NCBI RefSeq assembly: GCF_003952385.1
Contig: NZ_CP034444.1
Coordinates: forward strand, 3,534,001 to 3,598,000
From: Mesorhizobium sp. M1D.F.Ca.ET.043.01.1.1
Lineage (GTDB): Bacteria > Pseudomonadota > Alphaproteobacteria > Rhizobiales > Rhizobiaceae
Direction of reading: 5' to 3'
DNA: 64,000 bases
Shown here piece by piece: positions 29,460-40,211 of this stretch. Position 1 is the first letter of the stretch; every line of letters starts with the position of its first letter. Both the position numbers and the translations under genes were made by a program. Below the pieces are notes generated by a model. It was given only the letters and a program-made list of their open reading frames with translations, did no database searches and was not told the origin of the DNA.

Positions 29460-31340
29460 ATGGCTGGTTTCTTCAAGAAGGTATTTTCGTTCGGCAGGAA
29501 AGAGGTCGTCGAGGAGCGCGTCGACGAGACTGCGCCGCTGCCGCCGATCAAATGGGACGCGCTGGAGGCGCTGAAGCCGGAGGCGCAGCCGGCGCCCCAC
29601 CCTCCCCTCGATGGGGAGGGTCGCCACGAAGTGGCGGGGCGGGGTGACGGCGCCGACGCTGGTGCCGATCGCCCCCACGCCCGAACTGCGCTCGGGACCT
29701 CTCCCATCGAGGGGGAGGTAGAGGCCGCGCCTCAACCGGCTCCCGAGGAACCGAAGCCCGAGCCTTCACCGGCTATCCCACAGCCGCCGGAACCGACAAT
29801 TCCCGCCGAGCCGGAACCGCTGCCGCAGCCCAAGCCGGAAGAAGAACCGCAACCGGCTCCGGAGACACCCGAACCGCCGGCGCCGGAGGTGGTGCCGGTG
29901 CCGCCGGCGGAACCCGAACCAGAGCCGGCACCCGAGCCGCAGCCGCAGGAAGTACCGCCGCCCGCCCCGGTCGAGCCGGAGATCGTGCCCTCGCAACCGG
30001 AGCCCCAGCCGGAACCCGCGCCGGTCGAGATACCCGCGACGGTGCCGGAAATTCCCGTCGAGGCACCCACGCCCGAGATTCCGCCGGCCGAGGTCATGCC
30101 GCCCGTTCGCCAGCCTGCGCCCGTCGAGCCTGAGCCGGTGCGTGCCGAGATCGCTCCGGAGATCGAAGCTGCGCCAACGCCCCACCCTCCCCTCGATGGG
30201 GAGGGTCGCCACGAAGTGGCGGGGCGGGGTGCCAGCGCCGACGCTGGCGCCAGTCACCCCCACCCCCGAGCTGCGCTCGGGACCTCCCCCATCGAGGGGG
30301 AGGTAGGGCCGGCACCCGTCAGTCAACCTTCGCCAAAGCCCGCGCCGTCCGCCGGCAAAGTAACCGTCGCGAAAAAGGTCGAGCAGAAGGCCGAGCCGCA
30401 AAAGGCGCCGGAACCGGCGCCGCGGCGCTCCTGGTTCCAGCGCATGCGGGACGGGCTTGCCCGTTCGTCGCGCGAGCTCACCGGCAACATCGCCGGCGTC
30501 TTCACCAAGCGCAAGCTGGACGAGGACACGCTGCAGGATCTGGAAGACGTGCTGATCCGCGCCGATCTCGGCGTCGAGACGGCCTTGCGCGTCACCGATT
30601 CGCTCGCCTCCAGCCGCTACGGCAAGGACGTTTCCGACACGGAAGTCCGCGCCGTGATGGCGGCGGAGGTCGAGAAGGTTTTGACGCCGGTCGCCAAACC
30701 GCTGGAGGTCGACCTCAGCCACAAGCCGCATGTCATCCTGGTCGTCGGCGTCAACGGCACCGGCAAGACCACGACCATCGGCAAGCTGGCGGCCAAGCTG
30801 ACCGAAGGCGGGCTCTCGGTGATGCTCGCCGCCGGCGATACGTTCCGCGCGGCCGCAATCGAGCAGCTGAAGATCTGGGGCGAGCGCACCAAGTCGCCGG
30901 TCATCGCCTCGAAGCTCGGCGCCGATGCCGCAGGCCTCGCCTATGATGCCTTCGAGAAGGCCAAGGAGGCCGGCTCGGACGTGCTGATCATCGACACGGC
31001 CGGGCGCCTGCAGAACAAGGCCGAGCTGATGGCGGAGCTGGAAAAGATCGTGCGCGTGCTGGGCAAGCTCGATCCGGAAGCGCCGCACACCGTGCTGCAG
31101 ACGGTCGACGCCACCACCGGCCAGAATGCGCTCAGCCAGGTCGAGATCTTCCGCAATGTCGCCGGCGTCAACGGCTTGGTCATGACCAAGCTGGACGGCA
31201 CGGCGCGCGGCGGTATTCTGGTGGCGATCGCCGCCAAGCACAGGCTGCCGGTCTATTTCATCGGCGTCGGCGAGCAGGTCGACGACCTCGAACCTTTTTC
31301 GGCCGGCGAATTCGCCAGGGCGATTGCCGGTGTAGCTTGA
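29460..31340 (+). CDS. ftsY: Signal recognition particle receptor FtsY
   Basis: FtsY docks Ffh-ribosome complexes at the membrane. The 626-residue protein ends in a normal SRP NG domain (from about residue 322): [21 protein letters not shown]-loop [21 protein letters not shown] and [10 protein letters not shown]. The first 320 residues are a Pro/Glu-rich acidic region, which in FtsY mediates membrane contact. It is unusually long because of two in-frame palindromic repeats, residues about 46-88 and 240-283, both translated as [16 protein letters not shown] followed by a degenerate part ending in TSPIEGEV. The start ATG at 29460 is 13 bases after mtaB. Confidence 0.95.
   Translation: MAGFFKKVFSFGRKEVVEERVDETAPLPPIKWDALEALKPEAQPAPHPPLDGEGRHEVAGRGDGADAGADRPHARTALGTSPIEGEVEAAPQPAPEEPKPEPSPAIPQPPEPTIPAEPEPLPQPKPEEEPQPAPETPEPPAPEVVPVPPAEPEPEPAPEPQPQEVPPPAPVEPEIVPSQPEPQPEPAPVEIPATVPEIPVEAPTPEIPPAEVMPPVRQPAPVEPEPVRAEIAPEIEAAPTPHPPLDGEGRHEVAGRGASADAGASHPHPRAALGTSPIEGEVGPAPVSQPSPKPAPSAGKVTVAKKVEQKAEPQKAPEPAPRRSWFQRMRDGLARSSRELTGNIAGVFTKRKLDEDTLQDLEDVLIRADLGVETALRVTDSLASSRYGKDVSDTEVRAVMAAEVEKVLTPVAKPLEVDLSHKPHVILVVGVNGTGKTTTIGKLAAKLTEGGLSVMLAAGDTFRAAAIEQLKIWGERTKSPVIASKLGADAAGLAYDAFEKAKEAGSDVLIIDTAGRLQNKAELMAELEKIVRVLGKLDPEAPHTVLQTVDATTGQNALSQVEIFRNVAGVNGLVMTKLDGTARGGILVAIAAKHRLPVYFIGVGEQVDDLEPFSAGEFARAIAGVA
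29595..29722. repeat. Palindromic repeat R4, copy 1, inside ftsY
   Basis: Starts CCACCCTCCCCTCGATGGGG and ends with ATCGAGGGGGAGGTA; the ends are inverted relative to each other. It has the form of an intergenic repeat but is translated in frame in ftsY without a stop. The middle (GACGGCGCCGACGC) differs from copy 2. Confidence 0.85.
30178..30307. repeat. Palindromic repeat R4, copy 2, inside ftsY
   Basis: Repeats the first 50 bases of copy 1 exactly and about 90% of the whole by eye, in the same reading frame, 585 bases downstream. The end TCCCCCATCGAGGGGGAGG again mirrors the start. Confidence 0.85.
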
Positions 31341-31382
31341 ACGATCCCAAAAGCGCCGACTTTCGGGACAACAAGGACTTTC

Positions 31383-32048
31383 ATGAACATCCTCGAACGC
31401 GACCCGTCCGACCCGCAGAAGCAGAAGAAGGAAGGCCTCAACCCGCTGCTCAAGCTGGTGCTGGAGCTCGGGCCGTTGCTGGTCTTCTTCTTCGCCAATG
31501 CGCGCGGCGAATGGCTGGTGCAGAAGGTTCCGGCGCTGGGCGAGCTCGGCGGCCCGATCTTCGTCGCCACCGGCCTGTTCATGGCCGCGACCGCGATCGC
31601 GCTCATCGCCTCCTGGTTGCTCACCCGCACCTTGCCGATCATGCCGCTGGTGTCGGGCGTCGTCGTCCTTATCTTCGGCGCGCTGACGCTTTATCTGCAG
31701 GACGACATCTTCATCAAGATGAAGCCGACCATCGTCAACACGCTGTTCGGCTGCGTGCTGCTCGGCGGCCTTTTCTTCGGCAAGTCGCTGCTCGGCTATG
31801 TTTTTGACTCGGCCTTCAGCCTCGATGCCGAAGGCTGGCGCAAGCTGACCTTCCGATGGGGTCTGTTCTTCCTGTTCCTGGCCCTCGTCAACGAGGTGGT
31901 GTGGCGGAATTTTTCGACCGACGCCTGGGTTACCTTCAAGGTCTGGGGCATCATGCCGATCACGCTGCTCTTCACCTTCAGCCAGATGCCGCTGATCATG
32001 CGCCACTCGCTGGAGGAAAAGGCCAAGGGAGAGAACGCCGGCAAATAA
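31383..32048 (+). CDS. Inner membrane protein YciB/IspZ (septation protein A)
   Basis: The 221-residue protein has five to six hydrophobic helices and the family signatures: [16 protein letters not shown] near 29-44, [21 protein letters not shown] near 98-118, NEVVWR near 170, and SQMPLIMRH at the C-terminal end. YciB homologues (named IspZ or septation protein A) keep membrane and septum integrity. Presence after ftsY is conserved in rhizobia. The R2 repeat starts one base after its stop codon TAA (32046-32048). Confidence 0.93.
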   Translation: MNILERDPSDPQKQKKEGLNPLLKLVLELGPLLVFFFANARGEWLVQKVPALGELGGPIFVATGLFMAATAIALIASWLLTRTLPIMPLVSGVVVLIFGALTLYLQDDIFIKMKPTIVNTLFGCVLLGGLFFGKSLLGYVFDSAFSLDAEGWRKLTFRWGLFFLFLALVNEVVWRNFSTDAWVTFKVWGIMPITLLFTFSQMPLIMRHSLEEKAKGENAGK

Positions 32049-32093
32049 AGCAATTCCAGGAAAAGTGCGTGGCGGTTTTCCATCCGGAATTGC
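32049..32093. repeat. Palindromic repeat R2, copy b
   Basis: Complement of the R2 core: AGCAATTCCAGG ... ATCCGGAATTGC with GGCGGTTTTCC inside. It abuts the yciB stop codon. A second fragment CCGGACAATTCCGG lies just after it (32108-32121). Confidence 0.7.
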
Positions 32094-32129
32094 GGCGAGA
32101 CAAACCGGACAATTCCGGGAGGGGACGGC

Positions 32130-32750
32130 ATGGAATTTCTCACCACGCGCGACGAGCTGAGGACGATCTATAAGACGCCGCGTCCGACCGACGGATCGAT
32201 CCGCAAGGAATTGAAGGCGCTCGACGGCCACTGCCGCTCCTTCATCGGCAAGAGCCCCTTCGTGCTGATCGGCTCCTCGGACGGCGCCGGCAATGCCGAT
32301 GTGACCCCGAAGGGTGACAAACCCGGCTTCGCCGCTATCCTCGACAACGCCACCATCGCCATCCCCGACCGTCCCGGCAACAACCGGCTGGACACGCTGG
32401 AAAACGTCATCCGCAATCCGTCGGTCGGGCTGCTGTTCCTCATTCCCGGCATGAACGAGACGCTGCGCGTCAACGGCGACGCCCGCATCACCGTCGATGC
32501 GAGCTTGCGCGAGCGGCTGGCCGTCGACGGCAAGGAGCCGCAAAGCGTCATCGTGGTGACGGTCAAGGCCACCTATATGCATTGCGCCAAGGCCTTCATG
32601 CGCTCCGACCTGTGGAAGCCGGAGACCTGGTACGACCGCGCGACCCTGCCGACGCTCGGCCAGATCATCCGTGACCAGCTGGCGCTCTCCGAGACCGCCA
32701 ATGAGATAGACCGCGAGCTCGACGACGATTACCGGCAGACCATGTGGTAG
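32130..32750 (+). CDS. Pyridoxamine 5'-phosphate oxidase-like flavoprotein
   Basis: The 206-residue protein has a split β-barrel FMN-binding fold: CRSFIGKSPFVLIGSSDGAG near residues 31-50, DVTPKGDKPGFAAI near 52-65, IAIPDRPGNNRLDTLENVI near 75-93, and NPSVGLLFLIPGMNETLRVNG near 95-115, then VTVKATYMHCAKAFMRSDLW. This matches the MSMEG_1061-type subfamily of PPOX proteins rather than true PdxH. The start follows GGGAGGGGACGGC. Substrate unknown; a flavin- or F420-dependent reduction is typical. Confidence 0.83.
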   Translation: MEFLTTRDELRTIYKTPRPTDGSIRKELKALDGHCRSFIGKSPFVLIGSSDGAGNADVTPKGDKPGFAAILDNATIAIPDRPGNNRLDTLENVIRNPSVGLLFLIPGMNETLRVNGDARITVDASLRERLAVDGKEPQSVIVVTVKATYMHCAKAFMRSDLWKPETWYDRATLPTLGQIIRDQLALSETANEIDRELDDDYRQTMW

Positions 32751-32790
32751 GCTTGGGGCACGATTCGCCTGAGCAACCCGCCTCCTCCCC

Positions 32791-33324
32791 GTGCTGAATA
32801 TCCTCGCCATCTCCGGCAGCCTCCGCGCCGCCTCGACCAATTCGGCCCTCATCGCGGCTTTAGCCGCCAACGCGCCGGCGGATTGCCGCGTCACCGTCTA
32901 TGACGGGCTCGGCCGGCTGCCGATCTTCAACCCGGACGACGAAGGCGAGCGGACGCCGCCGGAAGCGGCGCGCCTGATCGACGCCGTCACCCGCGCCGAC
33001 GGCCTCATCGTCTCCTGTCCCGAATATGCGCATGGCGTGCCGGGCGGCATGAAGAACGCGCTCGACTGGCTGGTGTCGCGCGACGCCGCCGTCGGCAAGC
33101 CTGCGATGCTGGTGCACGCCTCGCCGCGCTCGCTCTATGCGCGCGCGGCGCTTGCCGAGATCATGCGCACGATGTCTTTTGCGCTCCACGAAGAGGCCGC
33201 GCTCGAGATCGCCCTGCTCGGCAAGAAGCCGCCGGAGATCGAGGCGATCCTGGCGAAGGCCGAGAACCGGCAGGCGATGCGCGAGGCGGTCCAGGCATTC
33301 GCCGGCTTCATCGGGGCTCGCTGA
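32791..33324 (+). CDS. NADPH-dependent FMN reductase family protein
   Basis: The 177-residue flavodoxin-like protein begins with GTG at 32791: MLNILAISGSLRAASTNSAL holds the phosphate-binding GSLR loop. A second motif, SCPEYAHGVPGGMKNALDWL near 73-92, fits the family and binds flavin isoalloxazine. It probably reduces FMN or quinones with NAD(P)H. An upstream Shine-Dalgarno (CCTCCTCCCC is on the wrong strand) is not evident, so translation may depend on coupling to the preceding gene 40 bases away. Confidence 0.82.
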   Translation: MLNILAISGSLRAASTNSALIAALAANAPADCRVTVYDGLGRLPIFNPDDEGERTPPEAARLIDAVTRADGLIVSCPEYAHGVPGGMKNALDWLVSRDAAVGKPAMLVHASPRSLYARAALAEIMRTMSFALHEEAALEIALLGKKPPEIEAILAKAENRQAMREAVQAFAGFIGAR

Positions 33325-33357
33325 GCGGCCGCTCCCGCCAACATGCGGCATCTTCGA

Positions 33358-33393
33358 GTTGCCTCAGCCCCGCGTGTTGCCTCAGCCCCGCGT
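33358..33393. repeat. Tandem 18-bp repeat, two copies
   Basis: GTTGCCTCAGCCCCGCGT occurs twice without change, 33358-33375 and 33376-33393, between the flavin reductase and the convergent SMP-30 gene. Confidence 0.85.
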
Positions 33394-33421
33394 GGCGGCA
33401 GCGTATGCGACGATCACAGCC

Positions 33422-34339
33422 TCAATAGGTCTTCGCCCCATTGACCATCAGCCGCACCATGTAGAGCGAGGTGGTGCCGGCGATGTAGAGGCAGTTGCGC
33501 TTGATGCCGCCGAACACGCAATTGGCGGTCACCTCCGGCACCTTGACCTTGCCGATCAGCGTGCCATCCGGATCGTAGCAATGAATGCCGTCGGCCGCGC
33601 TCGTCCAGATGCGCCCTGCATCGTCGAGCCGGAAACCGTCGAACAGGCCAGCCGTGCAGTCGGCGAACACCTTGCCTCCCGAGACCTTCTTGCCGCCCTT
33701 GCCGACATTGAACACGCGGATATGCGCAGGGTTCTGGGCGCCATGCGTGCGGCCGGTGTCGGCGACGTAGAGAAGGCTCTCGTCGGGCGAGAAGGCAAGC
33801 CCGTTCGGCCTGACCATATCGGTGACGACGGCCTCGATATCGCCCGTGCCCGGATCGACGCGAAATACGTAACAGGCGCCGATCTCGCTCTCGGCCTTGT
33901 CGCCCTCATAGTCGCTGTCGATGCCGTAGGACGGATCGGTGAACCAGATCGATCCGTCCGACTTCACGACCACGTCATTGGGCGAGTTGAGCCGCTTGCC
34001 CTTCCATGTGTCGGCGATGGTGGTGATCGAGCCGTCATGCTCGGTGCGGCTGACGCGGCGGCCCGAATGCTCGCAAGTGACCATCCGGCCTTGCCGGTCG
34101 ACCGTGTTGCCGTTGGAATTGCCCGACGGCTGGCGGAAGACGCTGACGCTGCCGTCGGTCTCGTCATAGCGCAGCATTCGGTTATTGGGGATGTCCGACC
34201 ATACCACATAGCGGCCGGCGGCGAACCAGGCCGGACCCTCCGCCCAGCGGCAGCCGGTGAACAGCTTGTCCACCTGCGCGTTGCCGACGAACAGGCGCGC
34301 GAAGCGCGGATCGAGAACTTCGTAGTCGGCGGCCGCCAT
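33422..34339 (-). CDS. SMP-30/gluconolactonase-like protein
   Basis: The 305-residue protein is a six-bladed β-propeller of the SMP-30/gluconolaconase type: CRWAEGPAWFAAGRYVVWSD near 29-48 (the Glu metal ligand), NSPNDVVVKSDGSIWFTDP near 122-140, NGLAFSPDESLLYVADTG near 189-206 (Asn and Asp ligands), and DGFRLDDAGRIWTSA near 242-256. The likely activity is hydrolysis of sugar lactones. The ATG at 34339 follows GGGAGGAAAGC. No signal peptide from this start. Confidence 0.85.
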   Translation of the reverse strand: MAAADYEVLDPRFARLFVGNAQVDKLFTGCRWAEGPAWFAAGRYVVWSDIPNNRMLRYDETDGSVSVFRQPSGNSNGNTVDRQGRMVTCEHSGRRVSRTEHDGSITTIADTWKGKRLNSPNDVVVKSDGSIWFTDPSYGIDSDYEGDKAESEIGACYVFRVDPGTGDIEAVVTDMVRPNGLAFSPDESLLYVADTGRTHGAQNPAHIRVFNVGKGGKKVSGGKVFADCTAGLFDGFRLDDAGRIWTSAADGIHCYDPDGTLIGKVKVPEVTANCVFGGIKRNCLYIAGTTSLYMVRLMVNGAKTY

Positions 34340-34508
34340 GCTTTCCTCCCGGCACGATGTGACGCGCGGATCAAGCCAGCCGATGACAAAGAAGGCAAGG
34401 CCAATGATGGCAGCTTCACCGCGTCTTGAGCGTCCTGGGGCAGCCATGGCGATCCAGTTTGGACCGACGGCTGGGTAACGGCCGGTTAACCGGCTATGCG
34501 CTGGCTGC

Positions 34509-34548
34509 AATGGTGCATTGCAACATCTTTCTTTTGCAATGCACCATT
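34509..34548. promoter_or_regulatory. Perfect 15-bp inverted repeat upstream of the DUF1127 gene
   Basis: AATGGTGCATTGCAA (34509-34523) and its exact complement (34534-34548) flank a ten-base T-rich loop. No T-run follows, so it is not an obvious terminator. It lies 74 bases before the DUF1127 start and 170 bases before the divergent SMP-30 gene, where an operator or a 5' UTR hairpin would be. The regulator is unknown; I have seen similar TTGCAATGCA words upstream of PhaR-controlled genes but cannot confirm this. Confidence 0.6.
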
Positions 34549-34621
34549 CCTATGTCATGCTGGCAATCGATCAAGGGAGGAACAAACCGCCGCGTGAATG
34601 CGGCAGAGAAGGAACCTCGTC

Positions 34622-34789
34622 ATGATCTTCGACAACTTCGTCTCCCGCGCTCGCAACAACATCGCCAAGCGCCGCCAGTACAACCGTCTCGTCGCCGAAA
34701 TCGAGAACCTGTCGAGCCGCGATCTCGCCGATCTGCGTGCCGACCGCTCCGAGATGCTCTACCAGATCCACAAGCAGGTCTACGGCTGA
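34622..34789 (+). CDS. DUF1127-like small protein
   Basis: The 55-residue basic protein MIFDNFVSRARNNIAKRRQY... has the length and helical pattern of DUF1127 proteins: RLVAEIENLSSRDLADLRADR in the centre, with an Arg-rich N terminus. Such proteins in Rhizobiales are strongly expressed and some bind RNA or affect phosphate and carbon metabolism. The ATG at 34622 follows AGAAGGAACCTCGTC. A perfect palindrome upstream suggests regulation. It is one of few genes here with a plainly structured leader. Confidence 0.8.
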   Translation: MIFDNFVSRARNNIAKRRQYNRLVAEIENLSSRDLADLRADRSEMLYQIHKQVYG

Positions 34790-34814
34790 GTCTTTTTGCC
34801 GACCAGCGCGGCCC

Positions 34815-34885
34815 GACGGCGCGTTGAGATTCAGGTCAGGCCGAGTCGAAAATGGCCGGCATCACCTGAATATCAATGCGCCGTC
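34815..34885. repeat. Palindromic repeat R3, short form
   Basis: Holds the ends of R3 (GTTGAGATTCAGGTCAGGCC and GGCATCACCTGAATATCA) but lacks the 80-base centre. It is bracketed by an 8-bp inverted repeat GACGGCGC (34815-34822) and GCGCCGTC (34878-34885). The ccmG stop codon (34873-34875, minus) lies inside it. Confidence 0.7.
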
Positions 34886-35451
34886 AGCGCTTTCTCGATC
34901 TGCGGCAACAGCAGATCCCGGGCCGACTCCGGCGTCAGCGGCCCGACATGCTTGTAGGCAATCCTGCCGTCCTTGCCGACGACGAAGGTTTCCGGCACGC
35001 CGTAGACGCCCCAGTCGATCGCCGCTCGCCCGGCCGGATCGACGCCGATCGCCTGGTAAGGATTGCCGAGATCGCCAAGGAAGCGGCGGGCATTTTCCGG
35101 CTGGTCCTTGTAGTTCAGCCCCGCCAGCGTGAATCGCCTGTCCTGCGACAGCCCGAGAAGCACCGGATGCTCTTCCCGGCACGGCAGGCACCACGATCCA
35201 AAGACATTGACCAGCGTCACCTTGCCGGCGAAGGATTTTGGGTCCAGCCCCGGCAGGCTCAACCCTTCGAGCGGCGGCAGCTTCGTCTGCGGGGCCGGCT
35301 GGCCGATCAGCGCCGAGGGGATTTCCGAAACGTCGCGGCCGGACAGAAGCTGCGCCAGGAACAGTCCGGCCAATCCCAGGAAAATCAGCAGCGGCAGAAG
35401 CACCAACAGGCGACGACGGGGCGGCGCCGAGGATCCGGTTTCGATGCTCAT
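34873..35451 (-). CDS. ccmG: Cytochrome c biogenesis thioredoxin CcmG (DsbE)
   Basis: CcmG is the membrane-anchored periplasmic thioredoxin that reduces apocytochrome c before heme attachment. The 192-residue protein has one N-terminal helix (about 14-36) and the active-site WCLPC (Cys88, Cys91) after VTLVNVFGS, with the cis-Pro loop YGVPETFV. The conserved acidic CcmG region and GVDPAGRAAIDWGVYG are present. It overlaps ccmD by four bases (ATGA). It is the last gene of a ccmA-ccmB-ccmD-ccmG cluster. Confidence 0.95.
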   Translation of the reverse strand: MSIETGSSAPPRRRLLVLLPLLIFLGLAGLFLAQLLSGRDVSEIPSALIGQPAPQTKLPPLEGLSLPGLDPKSFAGKVTLVNVFGSWCLPCREEHPVLLGLSQDRRFTLAGLNYKDQPENARRFLGDLGNPYQAIGVDPAGRAAIDWGVYGVPETFVVGKDGRIAYKHVGPLTPESARDLLLPQIEKALTAH

Positions 35452-35621
35452 GGCTTCGCCGTCCCGGCCTTGTCGGAGCGGCGCCGCACGCCGGCGGCTT
35501 CGAGCGCCGCGAGCTCGCGCCTGCGTGCCCGCTGGTCGAGCAGGATCCAGCCGATCAGGCCGATGAGCACAATCGCCGTGATGGCATAGGCGGCGGCGAC
35601 ATAGAGGGCATGCGCGCTCAT
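35448..35621 (-). CDS. ccmD: Heme exporter protein CcmD
   Basis: The 57-residue protein has one N-terminal membrane helix (about 8-28: VAAAYAITAIVLIGLIGWIL) and a basic tail with RARRRELAALEAAGVRRR, the standard form of CcmD. CcmD releases holo-CcmE from the CcmABC complex. The start ATG at 35621 is one base after a TGA that ends a 17-codon ORF. The stop overlaps the ccmG start. It should follow ccmC but no such gene is present. Confidence 0.9.
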   Translation of the reverse strand: MSAHALYVAAAYAITAIVLIGLIGWILLDQRARRRELAALEAAGVRRRSDKAGTAKP

Positions 35622-35622
35622 C

Positions 35623-35676
35623 TCAGCCGCTCCGCGCGCGCAGCTTCCGCGCCTGCCATGTCAATCCGCTTGTCAT
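35623..35676 (-). pseudogene. 17-codon ORF where ccmC is expected; possible ccmC remnant
   Basis: ATG at 35676 follows AAAGGAAGG and encodes MTSGLTWQARKLRARSG, then TGA one base before the ccmD start. In System I clusters ccmC (about 240-250 codons) lies between ccmB and ccmD and often ends just at ccmD. Here only 129 bases separate ccmB and ccmD. The short ORF has the position, Shine-Dalgarno and junction expected for ccmC but nothing of its core (no WWDP or tryptophan-rich heme motif). An internal in-frame deletion would give this picture; whether its residues derive from CcmC cannot be read from the window. Confidence 0.45.
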
Positions 35677-35750
35677 GCCTTCCTTTAACCTTGCGCCGCC
35701 GGTCCGGCAATCAGTCGCGGTGCCGCAGACTTGAGAACGTCCGACAGACC

Positions 35751-36416
35751 TCAATCCGTTCCGTGGCGCAACGCCAGCGCCGCCGACAGCGGCCCGACCA
35801 CCGCAAGAAACAGCGTCAGCGCGGCAAGAATGAGGAAGGGCTGCAGGAACGGCGCCGGATCGGCCACCGCGCCGTAGCTCGCCGAGACGCCGAAGATCAG
35901 CACCGGGATGGTGAGCGGCAGCACAAGCACCGAGATCAGCAGCCCGCCGCGCGGCAGCGCCACCGCCACGGCAGCGCCAGCGGCGCCGATGAAGGTGATG
36001 GCCGGCGTGCCGACAAGCAGCGTCAGCGCCGTGGCGCCGATGCCCGTCGGCTCCATGTTCATGAACAGGCCGAGCAGGGGTGCCGCGACCACCAGCGGCA
36101 GCACGCTGCCGGTCCAGTGCGCCAGGCACTTCACCAGCACCGTCAGCGCCAGCATCTGGCGGTCGCTGTTCAGCACAAGGAGATCGAGCGCGCCGTCCTC
36201 GCGGTCGGCTTGGAACAGCCGATCGAGCCCGAGCAGGCAGGCGAGCAGGGCGGCGATCCACAGGATCGCCGGGCCGATGCGGGACAAGAGGTTGAGATCG
36301 GGCCCGACGCCGAACGGGATGGTGGCGATGACGGCCAGGAAGAAGATGACGCCGATCAGCGCGCCGCCGCCGGCGCGGATCGAAAGGCGGATGTCGCGGA
36401 GGAAGAGGGACCACAT
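35751..36416 (-). CDS. ccmB: Heme exporter membrane protein CcmB
   Basis: CcmB is the six-helix membrane partner of the CcmA ATPase in releasing CcmE-heme. The 221-residue protein starts MWSLFLRDIRLSIRAGGGAL and has FQADREDGALDLLVLNSD near residue 68, the conserved cytoplasmic loop. The ATG at 36416 follows GGAAGAGGGACC in the coding frame but no better start lies upstream. It lies upstream of the ccmC gap and downstream of a palindromic repeat that separates it from ccmA. Confidence 0.94.
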   Translation of the reverse strand: MWSLFLRDIRLSIRAGGGALIGVIFFLAVIATIPFGVGPDLNLLSRIGPAILWIAALLACLLGLDRLFQADREDGALDLLVLNSDRQMLALTVLVKCLAHWTGSVLPLVVAAPLLGLFMNMEPTGIGATALTLLVGTPAITFIGAAGAAVAVALPRGGLLISVLVLPLTIPVLIFGVSASYGAVADPAPFLQPFLILAALTLFLAVVGPLSAALALRHGTD

Positions 36417-36452
36417 TATGAGGCGATCCCCTCGTAAGGTATGCGTTCCTTC

Positions 36453-36613
36453 GCGCCCCCCTCTGTCCTGCCGGACATCTCCCCCACAAGGGGGGAGATC
36501 AGACGTCGCCGGCGATTTCGCCAGCCTCCAACGTTGAAGGCGGGGCGCCGTCGGCGAAGCTGCCAATCTCCCCACTTGTGGGGGAGATGTCCGGCAGGAC
36601 AGAGGGGGGCGCC
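36453..36613. repeat. Large palindromic repeat between ccmA and ccmB (family R5)
   Basis: The arms CGCCCCCCTCTGTCCTGCCG and its complement frame a centre of about 60 bases. Nested GACATCTCCCCCACAAGGGG (left) is mirrored by CTCCCCACTTGTGGGGGAG (right). It resembles the R4 and R6 elements. It separates ccmB from ccmA by 211 bases, so the ccm genes are not tightly packed here. Confidence 0.75.
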
Positions 36614-36627
36614 GTAGAGCGCCGACA

Positions 36628-37236
36628 TCAATGGCCAACCCTCATTTGCAGCTCGCGCGCCCCTTCCAACCCCAGCGGCAGATGCGTCGCCGCCACCACA
36701 ATCCCCCCATCCGCCAGATGCACCCTCATCAACCCCGCGAACCTCTCCTCCGAGGCCTTGTCCAGCCCCGCCGTCGGCTCGTCGAGCAGCCAGACCGGCC
36801 GCCGGCTGATCAGAAGCTTGGCGATCGAAGCCCGACGCCTCTGCCCGGTCGAAAGATAGCCGAACGGCAGGTGGCCAATGCCGCCCAGCCCCACCGTCTC
36901 CAGCGCCTCCTCGACGCCCAGTCCCGGCTCGCCCTGGAAGGCGCGCCAGAAATCCAGGTTTTCGTCGACGCTGAGCGCCATCTTCATCGCATTGAGATGG
37001 CCGAGATAGTGCGAGGCCGAAGCGACCGAGGGGAATTCATCGCCGCCGCCTTCGACCGTCACCCGGCCCCCGGCCGCCGGCAGCAGGCCGGCGATCACCC
37101 TCAGAAGCGTCGATTTGCCGGCGCCGTTCGGCCCGGTGACGATCAGCGCCTCGCCCTTTTCGAGCGCGAATCCGATGCCGGAAAAAACCGTCTCGCCGCC
37201 GCGCTCGCCGCCCAGATTTTCGGCGATCAGCCGCAT
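36628..37236 (-). CDS. ccmA: Heme exporter ATP-binding protein CcmA
   Basis: CcmA is the ABC ATPase of the CcmAB(CD) complex. The 202-residue protein has Walker A GPNGAGKST near residue 35, signature LSTGQRRRASIAKLL near 124, Walker B VWLLDEPTAGLD near 143, and the H-loop in VVAATHLPL. The ATG at 37236 (MRLIAENLGG) follows GGGACGGGCAAGG. It is the first ccm gene, 284 bases from the divergent acnA. Confidence 0.94.
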   Translation of the reverse strand: MRLIAENLGGERGGETVFSGIGFALEKGEALIVTGPNGAGKSTLLRVIAGLLPAAGGRVTVEGGGDEFPSVASASHYLGHLNAMKMALSVDENLDFWRAFQGEPGLGVEEALETVGLGGIGHLPFGYLSTGQRRRASIAKLLISRRPVWLLDEPTAGLDKASEERFAGLMRVHLADGGIVVAATHLPLGLEGARELQMRVGH

Positions 37237-37520
37237 CCTTGCCCGTCCCGAAAGCACCGTTTCGCGGCCGCCGCCGCATCGCACAAATTTGCCTTTCGAC
37301 TGTCTAGAACTATTCCAGGAAATTCTCTATATGCGGTTCATCCGTGCCAGCGGTCGGCGCGGGAACAGAATTTGCGCCGAACCAGCGCGCGCGCCGCCTT
37401 GAACGGCTCGGGTTGCTCGGGAGCGGACAGCGGAAATGGCCGTACCCGCACCTTTGCGCGTGATTGCATGCCATCGGCGTCCGTTCCCTTTCAGGCTGAA
37501 CAGACAAGGACGGATCGCAC

Positions 37521-40211
<2,691 letters not shown>

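Noticed and set aside
29766..32894. A 1042-codon minus-strand open frame over ftsY, yciB and the PPOX gene
   Set aside because: Shadow frame; the plus-strand genes have clear motifs and this frame has none.
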